Source of the DNA: Isoetes taiwanensis
Taxonomy: Eukaryota > Streptophyta > Lycopodiopsida > Isoetales > Isoetaceae
Reading direction: 5' to 3'
DNA: 64,000 nucleotides
Assembly: GCA_021234155.1 (NCBI GenBank)
Contig: JAJEKV010000013.1
Span: 13,369,877 to 13,433,876 of the forward strand
Positions 11,331 through 23,374 of this stretch are shown piece by piece (the first letter of the stretch is position 1; the number at the start of each line of letters is the position of its first letter). The notes beneath the pieces are model-generated. The model was not told the DNA's origin. It did no database searches and was given only the letters and a program-made list of their open reading frames with translations. The position numbers were made by a program, and so were the translations under genes.

Positions 11331-12998
11331 TGGGCAGTGGCAGCAGAAGTGCGAGCACTCATTGATGGTGCATTGGAGAAGTTTACTTGTATGTCACTTG
11401 TTTGGATCAAAGATTGTCTCCAGGTGTCATTGTCAACCTGTTTAAAGGGAGGCATATCCGAGAACAATTTATTGTAAGAGTCACTTTTAAGTCTATTTTC
11501 TGAAGAAAAGCCAGGGGCAAATTTTGCTTAAGTGCCTCCCACTCGTCATCTATGGGCGACTTCTAATCTATGTTGTGTACGAACAACATTGCTGCTTTAT
11601 TATTGGTAAGCATGATTCATTCTGCCTCGAGATGCTTTGCTTTTGTTTTTTAACTAGTGCAAGAACGATTCCTAATCAACACCCATCTTATTTCTAAACT
11701 ACTAGAGAAAACAGTATAGCAAAGCAAAAAGGCAATACAACCATATTAAATAAGCAGCCAAACAATCTACCATATCAAAGACCATCTCATACTATTATAA
11801 TTATCTACTTTACGCTGTCTAATCTATGAACCTAACAACCATATTTATGCATGCAAGATCTACAATACCCATATATAGGCAATTTATGATTCTTGTTGAT
11901 GATGTTTTGAAAGGAAGATTCTGCAGCGGCCAAACTAAAAGCAAAATTCAGTCCAACAGATTATTTAGTGCTACACGCTATAGAAAAGAGCAAACGGAAA
12001 GGGAAGGTTCAGATTTAAATTTTTTGGCTTGGACCATGTGGATTGTTTCTGCTTGGTTGCAATTCTACGCGACGGGGATTTCTGTAATAATTCCCATATG
12101 GAGCAAAACCAATTGTTCGGCAGAATAGAAGCTGTTGGACAGATTGTTTCAAAGCACGAATGCAACTTCATCTCAGATCTACTATTACCTCTATCCTAGC
12201 TTTTAATAGTAATGCCAAACTAACAGCAAGAATTGATAAAAAAATATGAATGTGGTGTTAGATATCCTAATTCACCACATAATTGATAATGTAGCTCCTC
12301 TAATTTATTGTTCATACACCTATATAGTGTCACAGCCAAGCCGGATATGTGTTGCATTTATGTCTCAGATATAGACAGAAGCTTGATCAGTACTATCAAG
12401 GCAACAGGTGGAGACTTTGAAAACAAGAGAAAGGGGTCCAGTGACTTTTGAAATATCTAATATTATGTCCAAATTTTTGTTTCTTTGAAAGCAATAAATT
12501 ATCTGCTCATACGGAAGTGATAAGGTGGAAGGAGATTGTGACATTGATATCCTTGGGTTAAGATGTGCTTCTTAGCTTGCAAGTTCCAAGATTTGATTTC
12601 AATGGCCAATTCCATTGTAAGGTTGGGCATTAGGACTGCGTCCACTTCAAATCTGTACCAGGAGCTAAAGATCCTTGTAGAACTTGACTGCAGAATTTGG
12701 GGCGAGAAGATGGTGATCTTGTTAATTCCAAGAGATCAAATATTTGGAGACTTATATCCTTGGAACTGCATATGTAATACTACTTTCTTGCTGCTTGTCA
12801 AGCATCTTTTACTGTTTATGGCGTGGTTTTGGTGCTCTGACCCAGTCCATGAAACACCATCACTGCCTCATCCTTGCTACATCACCTAATTGCTTAGCAG
12901 GGGTTGACACTGTGAGGATATGTACAGACTGTTACCAGGCTCAACAAACATAATCTTGGACTGTTACTAGACTTCAAATCTTTAATAGGAACTAGAGA
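11330..12998. other. Non-coding stretch
   Basis: AT-rich sequence with short open frames (for example 12563-12889 plus) in which I recognise no motif. I found no transposon ends or tandem repeats here. Confidence 0.3.
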
Positions 12999-13674
12999 TC
13001 ATCGCATATATAGTGAACGAGCCAAGTAAGCTATAACATAGTCTGTTACATCAACAGCCCGTGATTGACATAACGTTGTGGTGCAGATACAAATGTCATT
13101 ACGGCATATGGCAGCAACAAGATGTAGGCATTGTACATAAGTGAAATTTTTCCATATTACTGAGCATGGTCTTACGGGAATAGGTACAACTGGATCTATA
13201 TTTTGAGTTAATAGATGTATCTTTAAACTGCTTAAGTCATATTGGTATCTATTTTCAAAAGTTGTTAGATTAGGCAACAACTGTTGGCAATTACTAAATT
13301 CGTGGTGAATTTGGTCAACCAAGGACTGGCTTTGAGTCAACTGACTCTTTAACACTTGGTGTGACTGTCTCATACTTTGCAGTTGTTGCTGTCATTTAAG
13401 TTTGAGAGTGTCTAATTTCATCTGGAATAAACTTTTAACAGCAATAATGTTAGTTGGGTCGTTGGCTAAGAGATCAGCATGGGCATGCTCTATTTCGTGT
13501 AGTTTTTTAGTAAACTTAGCACAATCTTGATCCACTAGGATGGTTTGATAACGTTGAGTGTCAGCCAATAAATCTGACATGATCATCGGCAGACTGATTA
13601 GTCATTACTGGCACCGCAAGAAGTTCTTAAGGTGCTAGTTCTTTAATGTCATTCTGAGTCCCCTGTAATTTCAA
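12999..13674 (-). pseudogene. Unidentified Gln-rich coiled-coil reading frame
   Basis: On the minus strand two open stretches, 13586-13392 and 13373-12999, share one frame and are separated by a single in-frame TGA. The joined frame is rich in Gln, Leu and Ser with heptad-like spacing (for example LKSQLTQSQSLVDQIHHEF), suggesting a coiled coil. Further coding-like sequence upstream (QGTQNDIKELAP, about 13665-13600) connects after a frameshift. The frame ends against the GC-rich LINE. Another coding-like minus-strand frame resumes on the far side (18100-17777), so the LINE may have split one gene or element. It could be a retroelement or pararetrovirus structural region; I cannot assign a family. 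Confidence 0.45.
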
Positions 13675-13698
13675 CAAATGATGCATCATTAGTTGTAG

Positions 13699-14058
13699 AT
13701 GGATGGCATAAGGAAATTCAAGCAGCAGGAGCAGAGCCGCCGACGTCATAATGTGGTGGTACGTGGACTCTCGGAGGAGGCAGGAGAAGATCTCGTCAAG
13801 CGCATTCAGGATGAGATCCTATCTCGAATGGCATTCCCGACTGCGGTACACATTGCTAGAGCAAGCCGCCTTGGGACTCAGCGCACAGATCGCCCGCGTG
13901 TTGTTACCTTCACGGTGGCAGACATGCGAGTACGTGAGACCGTCCTGCGTCAGAGTAGGCAATTGAAGGGGACTGCTCTGTATGTTGACCAGGACCTCAC
14001 CCCGATGCAACAGAGTCCCGTCGGCAGCAGCTGGCTGTGTCGGGACGCCCGTCCGTAG
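13699..14058 (+). pseudogene. LINE ORF1-like RNA-binding protein fragment
   Basis: The frame begins with a basic region (SRRRHNVVVRGLSE) and ends in RQLKGTALYVDQDLTPMQQ, with RPRVVTFTVADMRVRETVL between. This layout resembles ORF1 proteins of several LINE clades: a nucleic-acid-binding fold with a conserved NVV(I/V)xG strand, an A-x-R-L-G segment and a (L)KGTxxYVxxDLTP strand. ORF1 proteins coat the element RNA. The frame runs out into an extremely GC-rich stretch that encodes Ala/Arg/Pro-rich sequence in every frame, so the natural end is unclear. Confidence 0.6.
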
Positions 14059-14240
14059 AGGGGGCTGCAGCCTTGTCCGGGAAGCTTCGCGATTTTCGTG
14101 CCGGCGCCGCCGAGGTCGCCGACGCACGCGCCGCCGCCGCCACTTCCGCGCTCCCGCCGCCGCCGCCACTACCCCGCTGCACCCCCCGCTCCTCGCTGGC
14201 CCGACCGCCGCCAGCGCCAGACACCGCCTCCCCGCAATCG
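14040..14240. repeat. GCC-rich low-complexity tract
   Basis: A run dominated by GCC/CCG triplets inside the GC-rich LINE (for example CCGCCGCCGCCACTTCCG). It yields Ala-, Arg- or Pro-rich translation depending on frame. It contrasts sharply with the AT-rich flanks and likely belongs to the ORF1-ORF2 spacer or linker of the element. Confidence 0.7.
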
Positions 14241-14299
14241 GGGCAGATCATCGAGTGTCCACATCGAATGCCAACAAATAGGAACGGTGCCTCCGGATG

Positions 14300-15050
14300 G
14301 TGTCTTGAAACTGTCGGGGCTTCCCCTGGCAGAAAGGCGAGAATCTCAACTCTATTGCACCAGATATGGATCTCATTTTCCTCATGGAGACATGGGAGCA
14401 TGCAGGGCAATGTGACACGGACCTCCCGGGCTATCCGCATTTTTCTGTTCAATGAGTGCACAGGCAAGCGAGGATGGTGGCGTTGCCTGCTACTACCGTG
14501 CAACCTTGAGGCACTCAGTCTCGTTGCACAAAACAGACAGGCACAATCGCTACTTGTGGGTGCGCGTGCAGCATGACAGTGGCGACACTCTCCTCATAGC
14601 AGCATGCTACTTTCCACATGCCGAGAGCAACTTCTATCACACTCATTTGGATGTGGATCGATTGGAGCCCTATGTCGATCTATATGATGACATACAGCAG
14701 CACAAACAATTGGGCAGGGTTATGTTGCTTGGCGACTTTAATGCACGCACAGGAGCCGAGCAGGTTCCAAAATTTGATCCCCTGGCAGAGGACGTCTTGC
14801 AGTTGAACCCCGCAGAGGTGGCTTGGTCAAGGATATCAGATGACAGCCATATTTCGCGCTATGGCAGGCAGTTGTTGTTGCTAGGTAGTATCTTTGACCT
14901 GGTTATTTGTAATGGGCTGGCACAATGGCCGTCTTCCAGTTGCTACACTTGTAGACAGGAGAACCAAGGGGGCGGCTCCAGTGTGGTGGATTATCTGCTG
15001 GTTGAGGAACGGGATCTGCACCTGGTTACTCATTTTTCCATCGGGACCAC
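14300..15050 (+). pseudogene. LINE endonuclease domain
   Basis: The main frame (14452-15336) contains AACYFPHAESNFYH, LLGDFNARTGAEQ and later NGGGSSVVDY-like sequence (GGGSSVVDYLLVEER), matching the order of AP-endonuclease motifs: the metal-binding GDFN and the SxxDY/H strand. The domain start lies in another frame (LIFLMETWEH, near 14370), so a frameshift precedes 14452. After about 15050 the frame drifts out of homology. The enzyme would nick genomic DNA to prime reverse transcription. Confidence 0.8.
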
Positions 15051-15779
15051 CGCCCCTCGTTCATGCATCTCCATTGGGAGGCTTCTCCATTGGGAGGCTT
15101 CCTGCACCCGGCTGCTTCAACACACCGGGTGCCCCCAAGGCGCTGGACTACGACCCAGTGAGGACCTATGCCCACCGCTTGAGCATGATCTCAAGGGGGG
15201 CCGCAACTCCCCACACTTCAAGAGCAACTGGCTGAGCCGACTTCGCCCGCTCGGGCGGTGCCGAAAGATGCTTTGGGAGAGGCCGCTCACGGCGAACCAC
15301 AGGCACTACCACCTTTCCCCGCAACAAATGGTTTGATGATGAGGGTCGGGAGCTCAAACGCACACTCCGGCAAGTCACTGATCCCATCTCCCGCCCACAG
15401 GCCATCAGTCAATACCGCTCATTTCTCAAGAACAAGAAGGCCAGATACCTTGCAGAGCATCAGCAACAGATGTTTGGTCTCCTGGACCGGCACCCCAGGA
15501 CATTCTGGAGAAGGGTCTTGAGCAAGCCCCGACGACCCACGGGGAACATCACCTCGAGCAATGGGTACAAGATTTGCAATAAATGCACGACCCGGCCGGG
15601 GCCGGGCACCAGTCCCTCCACAGATAGGCATGGCTCTGGTTATCACAGAAGGGGATGTTATCATGGGCCTACAGCGTCTAGCTAATGGGAAGGCAAGCAG
15701 ATTTAGATGGCATGCGTGCGTAACTTCAAATGGGTTGGGCCTCCACGGTGCTCCGCCCTCACTCGGCATTGTTCAATAA

Positions 15780-16690
15780 AGCATTGCGAGAAGGCTTCCC
15801 TACGCAATGGACCACTAGCAGAGTAGTGCCCATCTACAAAGCAGGGGACCCTCAATGCCCGGCCAACTACCGTACTATTATGGTCAGCTCTCTCTTTGCA
15901 AAACTGCTATCGGCATCCTTGAGCAAATGGGCCGACAACCGGGCAGAGGAAACGGAGGTGCGAAGCTCTTACACCGTGTGTTTCCGCCCGGACATTCCAC
16001 CATTGATCATATCTTCACTCAAGCACATTGATTGAGGATAGCAGGAATCGCCGGCAGAACCTGTACTACCGTTGTTTCGTTGATTTTGCAAAAGCGTTCG
16101 ACACAGTACCCCGCAACAAGCTCGGGACGATTGGCGACATACCGGGACCCCCCCGACTTGCGTATCGCAGTATATAGGTCGTCTGACGAGGCATGCTCAG
16201 GCCGTATCACATCAGCAGCACAACCGGTAATCAGTAGCATTGGAGTGCGTCAGGGTTGCCCCCTCTCCCCCACACTCTTTGGCCTATACATTGATCAGTT
16301 GGAAGATTGGCTCTCTGAGCATGGAGGTGCGGGCGCACATCTCATGCATCACACAATCCGGCAACTCATATATGCTGACGATGTCAACCTCATGGCCTAC
16401 ACTCCAGAGGACATGCAGCAGTCACCTGGATGCTCTTGACACTTTTGCCAATTCACCGGCATGCGAAAGTGAACTTGGCCAAAACTAGGTCTTTGCTAGT
16501 TGCATCGTCCGTCGCCCCAAGGCTTCCCACCTTCACTTACCAGGGGCAAGAGGTAGAGGTGGCTCCAACCTACAAGTACTTGGGGATTGAGTTCTCAACT
16601 ACCACCCATTGGGATGCGGCTATCAGGTTGCGGGTCACGGCGGGTTGGAAAGCACTATATGCCATGCAGAACAACAGCCACAAGGCGTAG
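15780..16690 (+). pseudogene. LINE reverse transcriptase with YADD
   Basis: The domain is spread over at least two frames. Frame 15730-16035 has FNKALREGFPTQWTTSRVVP and PIYKAGDPQCPANYRTI. A shifted frame carries VDFAKAFDTVPRNKL. Frame 16032-16439 has GVRQGCPLSPTLFGLYI (from 16242) and the catalytic YADD (16371-16382). The following frame has KVNLAKTRSLLVASS. All core motifs are present in order, but frameshifts near 16030, 16100 and 16430 disable the gene. Confidence 0.88.
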
Positions 16691-17099
16691 TTATGCCTTT
16701 GGGGCCACAGTCACATTTGTTTTGGGCCTTGGTTGAGCCGGTCCCTGTTGTATGGGGGGCAGAAGTGTGGGGTCCTGGGTCATCTCCCTCAACACATGGA
16801 ATGACCTCGAAAGGTGCGAAGGCCTTCTTGGCACGGGCCCAGGGGGTGAAGTCCACAGCCCGCACTGCATCCTACCCGTGAGCGGGCTTTCTACCCCTTC
16901 AACGGGCTGCATTGGAACGCCATATCGTTTACTTCCAAAAGGTGGTCGCTATGGCTGATACACGCTTGCCCCATCTTGCTTTGACCACGATGGGTCCCCA
17001 ACGCCTGAAATCTGGCTGGAAAGACAAGCAAGCTCGCTGGTTCTCACGCCGGGGCAGCAAAACGACGCGCCCGTGTCGGGACAAAGAAGGATCGCGAGG

Positions 17100-17555
17100 C
17101 ACTTAAACTGTACCTAGATGCTACTTTCCTTCGCAAGCTCTGGGATGCAGAGGCTCTGACGCACGTTAAGCTGGCACACTATCGCCAAGAAGTCAATCCT
17201 AGGCTCACAAGAGGCCCGCACCAAGATTTGTACACCCCAAATGCCCATGAAGAAGCGCAGACTTATAGCTTCCATTCAAGACGGGTGCACATCGCCCCAT
17301 TGAAACAGGCGCTGGGCCCGGGAGGCGAGAGCAAAGGCTTTGCCGCTGTTGCCACCCGGCGCGATTGAGGATGAATGTCATACCCTCCAGATCTGCCCGG
17401 CATTTGCCCATATCCGAGAGAGGTATGTTCGACTACTAGTGCCTGGCCAGCCGTTGCATCAGTTATTGACTACGGCGTCAGTGGGTTTGTTGGGGTCCTA
17501 CCTCCAGGAGGTTATGGATGCACGGACGCGTTTGTGTCCTACGGGACGGTCTTGA
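17100..17555 (+). pseudogene. LINE ORF2 C-terminal region
   Basis: Frames here read KLWDAEALTHVKLAHYRQE and VNPRLTRGPH, and further on IEDECHTLQICPAF-like Cys/His sequence. The same order recurs in the truncated copy at 60.8-61.3 kb (KLWDAEALLHVKVANYRQQ, IEDESHAL). The Cys/His spacing suggests a degenerate zinc knuckle. This shared tail confirms that the two loci belong to one family. Confidence 0.75.
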
Positions 17556-17776
17556 ACTGTCCTATGCAATTGTACAGTGTGCCATCATGCTTATTACTGC
17601 TAAGGTTTTTCCCTCGAAAACCCTTCGGGGCGGGGGTTTTTTAATCCTGTCAGTAATATGCTTGCTGCTCTCTTTTTGTTTGGGTCCCATAGGCCAATTG
17701 GTCTCCGTGGACGCTAAAAACCTATTCTATTCTATTCTATTCTATTCTATTCTTTATTATTTCAAAACTGCCTATG

Positions 17777-18100
17777 CTATTGCTCTATAAAAAGTGTTGC
17801 CCAAGGTACTGGTGTACCTTGTATAGCCAGTATCACATAAGCTAACCATTTACGACTATAACCATGATGATTAATTGGCATGAGCCTCTTTTTAAGATGA
17901 AGAAAAATGGCTATAAATGCTGGATTTACTTTATCAAAATTAAAGCATTTCGTCTTCACTGTAATGCCATAAGACCCTAGGTCGATATTGTCATACCGAG
18001 GTGCTCGGCTAGTATTAGGAAGTTTAAAGGTTTGCATTGCCAGTTCCCGTTGAACTTTAATGCAGCCGGTTTGGCAAGTATAACTTGACCTGGTTATCAA
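17777..18100 (-). pseudogene. Unidentified minus-strand reading frame
   Basis: A 107-codon frame with a coding-like composition and mixed hydrophobic and basic stretches (for example FNFDKVNPAFIAIFLHLKKR and INHHGYSRKWLAYVILAIQG). It ends at a stop just before the TTCTA tail of the GC-rich LINE. Coding-like minus-strand sequence resumes beyond the LINE at about 13.67-13.0 kb, so both may derive from one interrupted gene, retroelement or endogenous viral polyprotein. I recognise no family. Confidence 0.4.
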
Positions 18101-18190
18101 TTCATAATTGTTTATGTACTCCTTTATCCCCTCCTATTTTATTATATGGCCAAAAGCCAATACAATACATAACATCTACAAGAAATTTAT

Positions 18191-18212
18191 CGCGGCGGCC
18201 AAGGCCGCCGCG
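18191..18212. repeat. Perfect 10-bp-arm GC hairpin
   Basis: CGCGGCGGCC, AA, GGCCGCCGCG forms a perfect stem with a 2-base centre. The flanks (ACAAGAAATTTAT on the left, GAACATTTCTCTT on the right) match, in reverse complement, the flanks of a similar hairpin at 36524-36545. It is therefore part of a dispersed element, perhaps an LTR or its leader. Confidence 0.8.
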
Positions 18213-20970
18213 AACATTTCTCTTTTCCGACCTGGTGTCACCTTCGAACCCAAGTAATTTGACCATGTCTTTGTCATGACATGAACCTAGTGAAAATTTT
18301 CCAACAGACAGCTCATTGATGGTAGTGTTAGAATATATTTATGCTTGAGTTCATGTTAGAATATTATTGAATGTTTAAGATAAATATTTATGCCCCTCAA
18401 GCATACTGATCGTAGGCACATAAGGAACGTGTACAAAGGATTTTCAGCATGGATGAAGTTAACCCCTTTAGGGCTACTAAAGAATGTTATGGTTCCTTCA
18501 CGAGATCCTACAAAATGGTGAGAAAGAGAAATTGCACATGGGGTGGGTAGTTAGGTGTCTACGTTAATTTACAAAATGATGTGCAAATACTATACAACAA
18601 TTAAATTCCTACTGTAGTTTATCAAACCTGCATAATGATATGCGTTATTTATTATCTTTACTTCTGTTGTTGCAGAACAGAGTTTAAAGCCTACCCTGTA
18701 AACCTTATTTGATTTGTCATAGAACAATGCTTCTCTTTCATTTCGAGGTTGACAACATATTGCCCAAATCATGGAGTGTCACCGGCAAGGTTAGGAAGTA
18801 CCTGTTTCTTTTTTTGGAAAGGTCTTGGGACACTAAAAATGATGAACCGAGATATTGAAAATATTCGTAAGTAATCAATGAAGGAATTTTCTCCTTTGTT
18901 TTGCTTAAGGTTTTAGTTCATTTCATTTCTATTTTAAGTTACAATAGTGTGCAAAGCTGGTTCGATTGCGCCATTGTGTAATTTCTTAATTAAAGCAGAT
19001 GTTCTATTTAAACGAAAGTTCTTACTTTGCAGGTGGGCTCAACTAAGGTAGAGTTCCATGCACAATGCCATAGGAAGTTTATCCAGTAGTGGGGAATAAA
19101 GTTTAGCACGAAGGCAGTGGCAATGTTTCTGGTAAACAAACAGAGTGACTCGCTGAGTTGAATGTACAACAACTGATTTGCATTTAAGTCCACCAAAGAA
19201 GTTTATGTAAAGAAATTTCAAAAAATGAGTGCAAGATTTGACAATCAAATATTTGCTCAAATCAACCACACAAAGATCTTGCAGTATCAAATGGTATAAT
19301 ATATTGTCAGTATTTTGAACTAGAATTTTGCCGCCGAGAGAAAAAAAAAATATGTGCAACCATGAAACATGAGCTTTTCAAGAGGCTAGCATGCTATAAA
19401 CCTCAAAATAAATATGACCGAAATTAACATACAAAGATAATGAAACATTTAAAGGGGGAACAAATGAAATAATAAATGGGGGTAGAAGCATTGAAAGGAG
19501 TGTTATGTGGCCGCACCCCATTGGCTGAAATAAACAAAAGGGCTTTTGCTCTGTTCTTGTCTGCGGGCAAGATCGCGGGGCTTGTAGCATGCCGGATTTG
19601 ATGCCAAAGCAGCAGGTCGCCCATAGCGTAAAAATCAGATTTGCATGCATCACAACTCTCGGTTCTCTCTCCGATTCATTGGTTCTCTTGGTTCTCTCTC
19701 CAATTCATTGAAGTCTGTGAAAAAGAAAGTAATCAAGTTCTTGAATGTACAGCAAAAACCATCTTCGTGGCTTTCCGAAAGTGCAGGAGCATACTATGGT
19801 CAGCGTGTAAGGTTGCAGAAATCCGTATGCTTGTTGGAGCCCTGAATCTATTGCAGCCACAGAGTTATCCGGATTTCAAGCTATTCAGTTATTATATTTG
19901 ATTCAAGAAGATAGAGTCTGGTATTTGAACCCAAGATAAATCTCTGGAATCGATTTCCCACTCTGTTCTGTTCATGTTTTGATTCCACAATTGGATAAGC
20001 TTACTGGTCTTTAACATTAAAACGAAAAGGCCGAAAGTGAAGGACCACTTCCAAGACCATATCCAAAAATTGGAGGCAGTGTTTAATGTCAATAAAGCAA
20101 GGGCAGTAAATTTGCATTTGCTTATTCTTCAATAAGCAATTATATCCTTGTATAATTCTTCTTTGTCCCATGATATTTTACAGTCTTTGCCCCCATAATG
20201 TAGATTAATCCTTGACTCTTCTGCTAATATAAGCAACTGATAAAAACAGTTTCTCATAAAATAGATCTGCTTCAACGAACTCAGAACCATCTTGTTGAAG
20301 TCTCTAAATTGACAAACACAAAAACCATTGCTTACAAAAAAAAATTAGGACGAGTTGGTCAAACCGTGGGCAACATTTTCCGTATATTTTCCTCAGAAAA
20401 CAGGGTTGTCTGGATGGCATTGCGGAAATTGCAGTTGTAGAACCAGGCAATTCTGCAAAAACTTTTGAAGGCGTGGTTTTAACTTTCTCCGGAGGAGTTG
20501 GATTCCATAGATATTGCCTCTGCAAAGTGCAAATCAGGAGCCGGCCTCCTTATAACAGATTGTCTGTGAAAACTTAGTCTTGCCACAGTGAAAACTCACT
20601 TGAAATGCGGCTCCCAGCTCAATTTGCTTAGAAGATCGTTGATAATCGCCCCAAGTACCTACATCTCAGCTTTGGCTTGGCTATGGCGGCAGAGTGCCAG
20701 GGCAGCCATCGATTCTTCTTGCTCCAAAGCTCCATAGAAGCAGAAACGAATAGAAGCTGCAGAAGATTATAAAAGCAGCAGATGGCGACAACGTAGAAGA
20801 CGGAGTTGCCATAGCTACAGCAGTTAGAGCTTTGCATCGCCGTTGTCTGAAGCTTTGCTTGGAAGCAAAGTTTACCACATATCTAAGCTCCAGAGTAGCT
20901 ATCTCCAAGGCGAAGCAGCTGTCGCCGTTGAAGCTCTTCTTCTGATCTAAATTCCAGGTGTCACTTTATT
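18213..20970. other. Non-coding stretch
   Basis: Mostly AT-rich. Overlapping short frames occur at 19641-19901 (plus) and 20908-20628 (minus), but none has a domain I know. The latter has a hydrophobic run (AAFIIFCSFYSFLLLW) that could be a chance membrane segment. No transposon ends were identified. Confidence 0.3.
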
Positions 20971-21266
20971 GCCATCTTAGATTGCGGCTCAGGAACGCGA
21001 ACAAAAATTTTAAACTGCATTACATAAGAAGGATAAAGGATTCGTTCAAAAACACCCTCAATTGAGGATGCCACCAATAGTGAATGCGTAGGCCCGGTAA
21101 AGGTACCATGATCAACTGTAAGAGTGCACCTTGAACTTTTGCTCTATTCATTTTAACTGAAAATTTGGTGTTGCTCATGGCCTCTGGCCATTCCCACATA
21201 TAAACTGATACTCTAAATCGCTGAGAGAAATTATTATTACTTGATGATCGAAAACTTCAGTGAATG

Positions 21267-22359
21267 GCATTTACATGTACCAATTCCTTGGTTTTATATA
21301 ACTTTAAACGACAACCATTTACCAAGGTGGGTAGAAATGTAACTTGGAGATCTTTTAATTGTATTGATCCATTTTCATACAATTTATGGTTTTGGAATGG
21401 GCCAAGCCATCTACATTTCAATTTCCCTAAGTGTTGTTTAAATTGGGAACCATATAAAAGAACGTTAGCACCATCATGAAAGTCCTAAAACTTTTATTTA
21501 TGGTCTATCCGTGCCTTCCTTCTGTCTTCAGATACTTGTTGTGCCCAAGCAGATTGTTTGCACTTTTCATCTAAAGCTTCTAATTGTATTAATTTGTGTT
21601 GTAAGGAAGGAAGATCCGCCATTCGATGAGGAATAGCAATACGCAAGCTTGGTATTCCAAATTTGAATGGCAAGACATCCTCTACCCCATAAGTTAATTG
21701 AAATGGAGTATGCCCTGTGATGGTCCTATAACTAGTTCTATATTCCCAAAGCATCGCTGATAGGCGTTGTTCCCAGTCATTTCTTATAGATTCACAAATT
21801 TTCTTCAAGACTGTGATGAGAATCTTGTTGGTGGATTCAGCCTGCCCATTAGCTCGAGGATAATAGGGAGTGGATTTACGGTGAACAATCAAGAAATCCT
21901 TTGTAAGCATTTCTATTGTGGAATTGATGAAATGAACTCCTCTATCGCTTACGAGTTTAATGGGATAACCGAACCTGGTGATGATCTATTGGTAGAGGAC
22001 TTTTGCTACACTTTTAACTGTATTATCTTTCAAGCCTCTCACCTCTGCCCATTTTGTATGGTAATCAGTAAGAACCAGTATATAGTGGGCTTCGGTTCGC
22101 ATTGCCGGAGGGTTTACTGGCCTGACAAAGTCCACGCCCCATTTTACAAAGGGGCCTAATGGCAATATTGGATTAAGTGGCATATAATGTTTTTCACTGG
22201 GTCGTCCCATTCTTTGACATATGTCATAGGTTCTGGCCTCATCACGAGCATCTTTAAATAAAGTTGGCCACCAAAACCCTAAATTTAGAATTTTCTTGGC
22301 TGTAAGATCCCCAGCAAAATGTCCTCCGACTGCTCCTTCATGGGCATGTCTTACGATAT
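21267..22359 (-). mobile_element. Ty3/gypsy retrotransposon integrase remnant
   Basis: Read on the minus strand this is the end of a gypsy pol gene. It starts with a zinc-binding segment (HAHEGAVGGHFAG ... TYDICQRMG). The catalytic core follows with its D, D and E contexts (GVDFVRP, SDRGVHF, RANGQAESTNK). The C-terminal part has DGANVLLYGSQFKQHLGK and RWLGPF. There are in-frame stops after VLYQ and after RIDHK (two), so it is dead. One zinc-ligand Cys appears replaced by Tyr. The reverse-transcriptase part that should lie at higher coordinates is not visible beyond the adjoining L1. No LTR was identified. Confidence 0.9.
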
Positions 22360-22486
22360 CGATTGTTTTTTTTTTTTGAAGAACGACAAACTTTATTGAA
22401 ACACCAAGCCAAATGCCAGATACAAATGCAGAGGCAGGAATAAAATTTCAGAGGACAATCGTGATCCACTGAATAGAACCACCAGC

Positions 22487-23149
22487 CTATGCATAAGACA
22501 ACACACTCAAATAGGACTCAAATATCAATTGTTGCTTGGCAGGAGCAAGCGAAAAACAATGGTAGGCCTTAGCGATTCTAGCTTGTGCGTCCTGGAGGAC
22601 TACTGCAGGGGGAATATCCAAACCCTGAAAGATACACAATCTTCTGCGCTTCTGGATGGACCACAACAACCATCCTGATGCCAAATGAAATGCTTGACTC
22701 CGCACCTTATTCCAAGTATCCGGATAAATAGCCAGAAGCACTTGCTGACTTGTCAACGTCACATGTAAAAGAGAGAGCAGCAAATACCAAACAGGCTGGA
22801 GATGATCACATAAAAAGAAACAATGCTCAATGGTCTCATCCCTTTGCTTGCACAGTGGGCAGAGTGCTGACACTCGAGGATCAAATCTGTGGACAAGCAC
22901 ATTCACCCGAGGGCATCTGTGAAGAATCTGCCACCAAAGCACAACCACCTTAGGATGGAGTAGTTTATCCCAAGCCCAAGTCCACATACGTCTCCAACTA
23001 GGAGGTAAGAGCTGAAGGGACCACTTAGTGGATGGCGGAAGGATATCACCATTGACAAGCAGCCTATACATAGAGTTCACAAGCCTATGCTTGTGAACAC
23101 TCTGGTGGGAAACCCACGTGCACCCTTCGATAGCCTCTGGAGTAGCCAA
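22487..23149 (-). pseudogene. L1 ORF2 C-terminus with zf-RVT domain
   Basis: The 220-codon frame contains WDKLLHPKVVVLWWQILHRC and the zinc-binding CPLCKQRDETIEHCFFLC, matching the plant zf-RVT domain (C-x2-C ... H-x3-C). The usual W-x4-P-K-V start of that domain is present. The frame lies downstream (minus strand) of the 23737-23375 segment, consistent with one ORF2 broken by frameshifts. Confidence 0.85.
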
Positions 23150-23374
23150 TGGCAGAGTACTAGCAACCTTTTGCTAAATAGGTCTATCCCATCGAGATAA
23201 TAAGAATTTTGTTTGAAAGAGTTGCCAAGTCGCTAACTGGCCAGAATCATATTAACCTACAACAGTTAAGATCCCTGCTAACCTCCATCGCCGTTGAGTT
23301 AATGGATGAACTGAGGCACAAAGTGGGAGATTGTTTTCCACAGGTATCCACCAACAATGGGCACTCAACTGATG

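Larger units (their letters stand above)
13668..17765 (+). mobile_element. GC-rich LINE with (TTCTA)n tail
   Basis: A nearly full-length but broken non-LTR retrotransposon. In order it contains an ORF1-like protein (13699-14058), an endonuclease (about 14300-15050), a reverse transcriptase with YADD (about 15780-16690), a C-terminal segment (about 17100-17555), and a conserved 3' end GGTCTCCGTGGACG followed by a TTCTA array (17723-17753). It is clearly more GC-rich than its flanks; 14040-14240 is extremely so. A 7-bp match ATTTCAA at 13668-13674 and 17759-17765 might be the target-site duplication, which is weak evidence. Related 3' ends occur at 60.8-61.5 kb and about 55.05 kb. Confidence 0.85.

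Noticed and set aside
14037-14576. Long overlapping frames in the GCC-rich tract on both strands
   Set aside because: High GC content lowers stop frequency; the Ala/Arg/Pro-rich products in several frames are shadows of the LINE.
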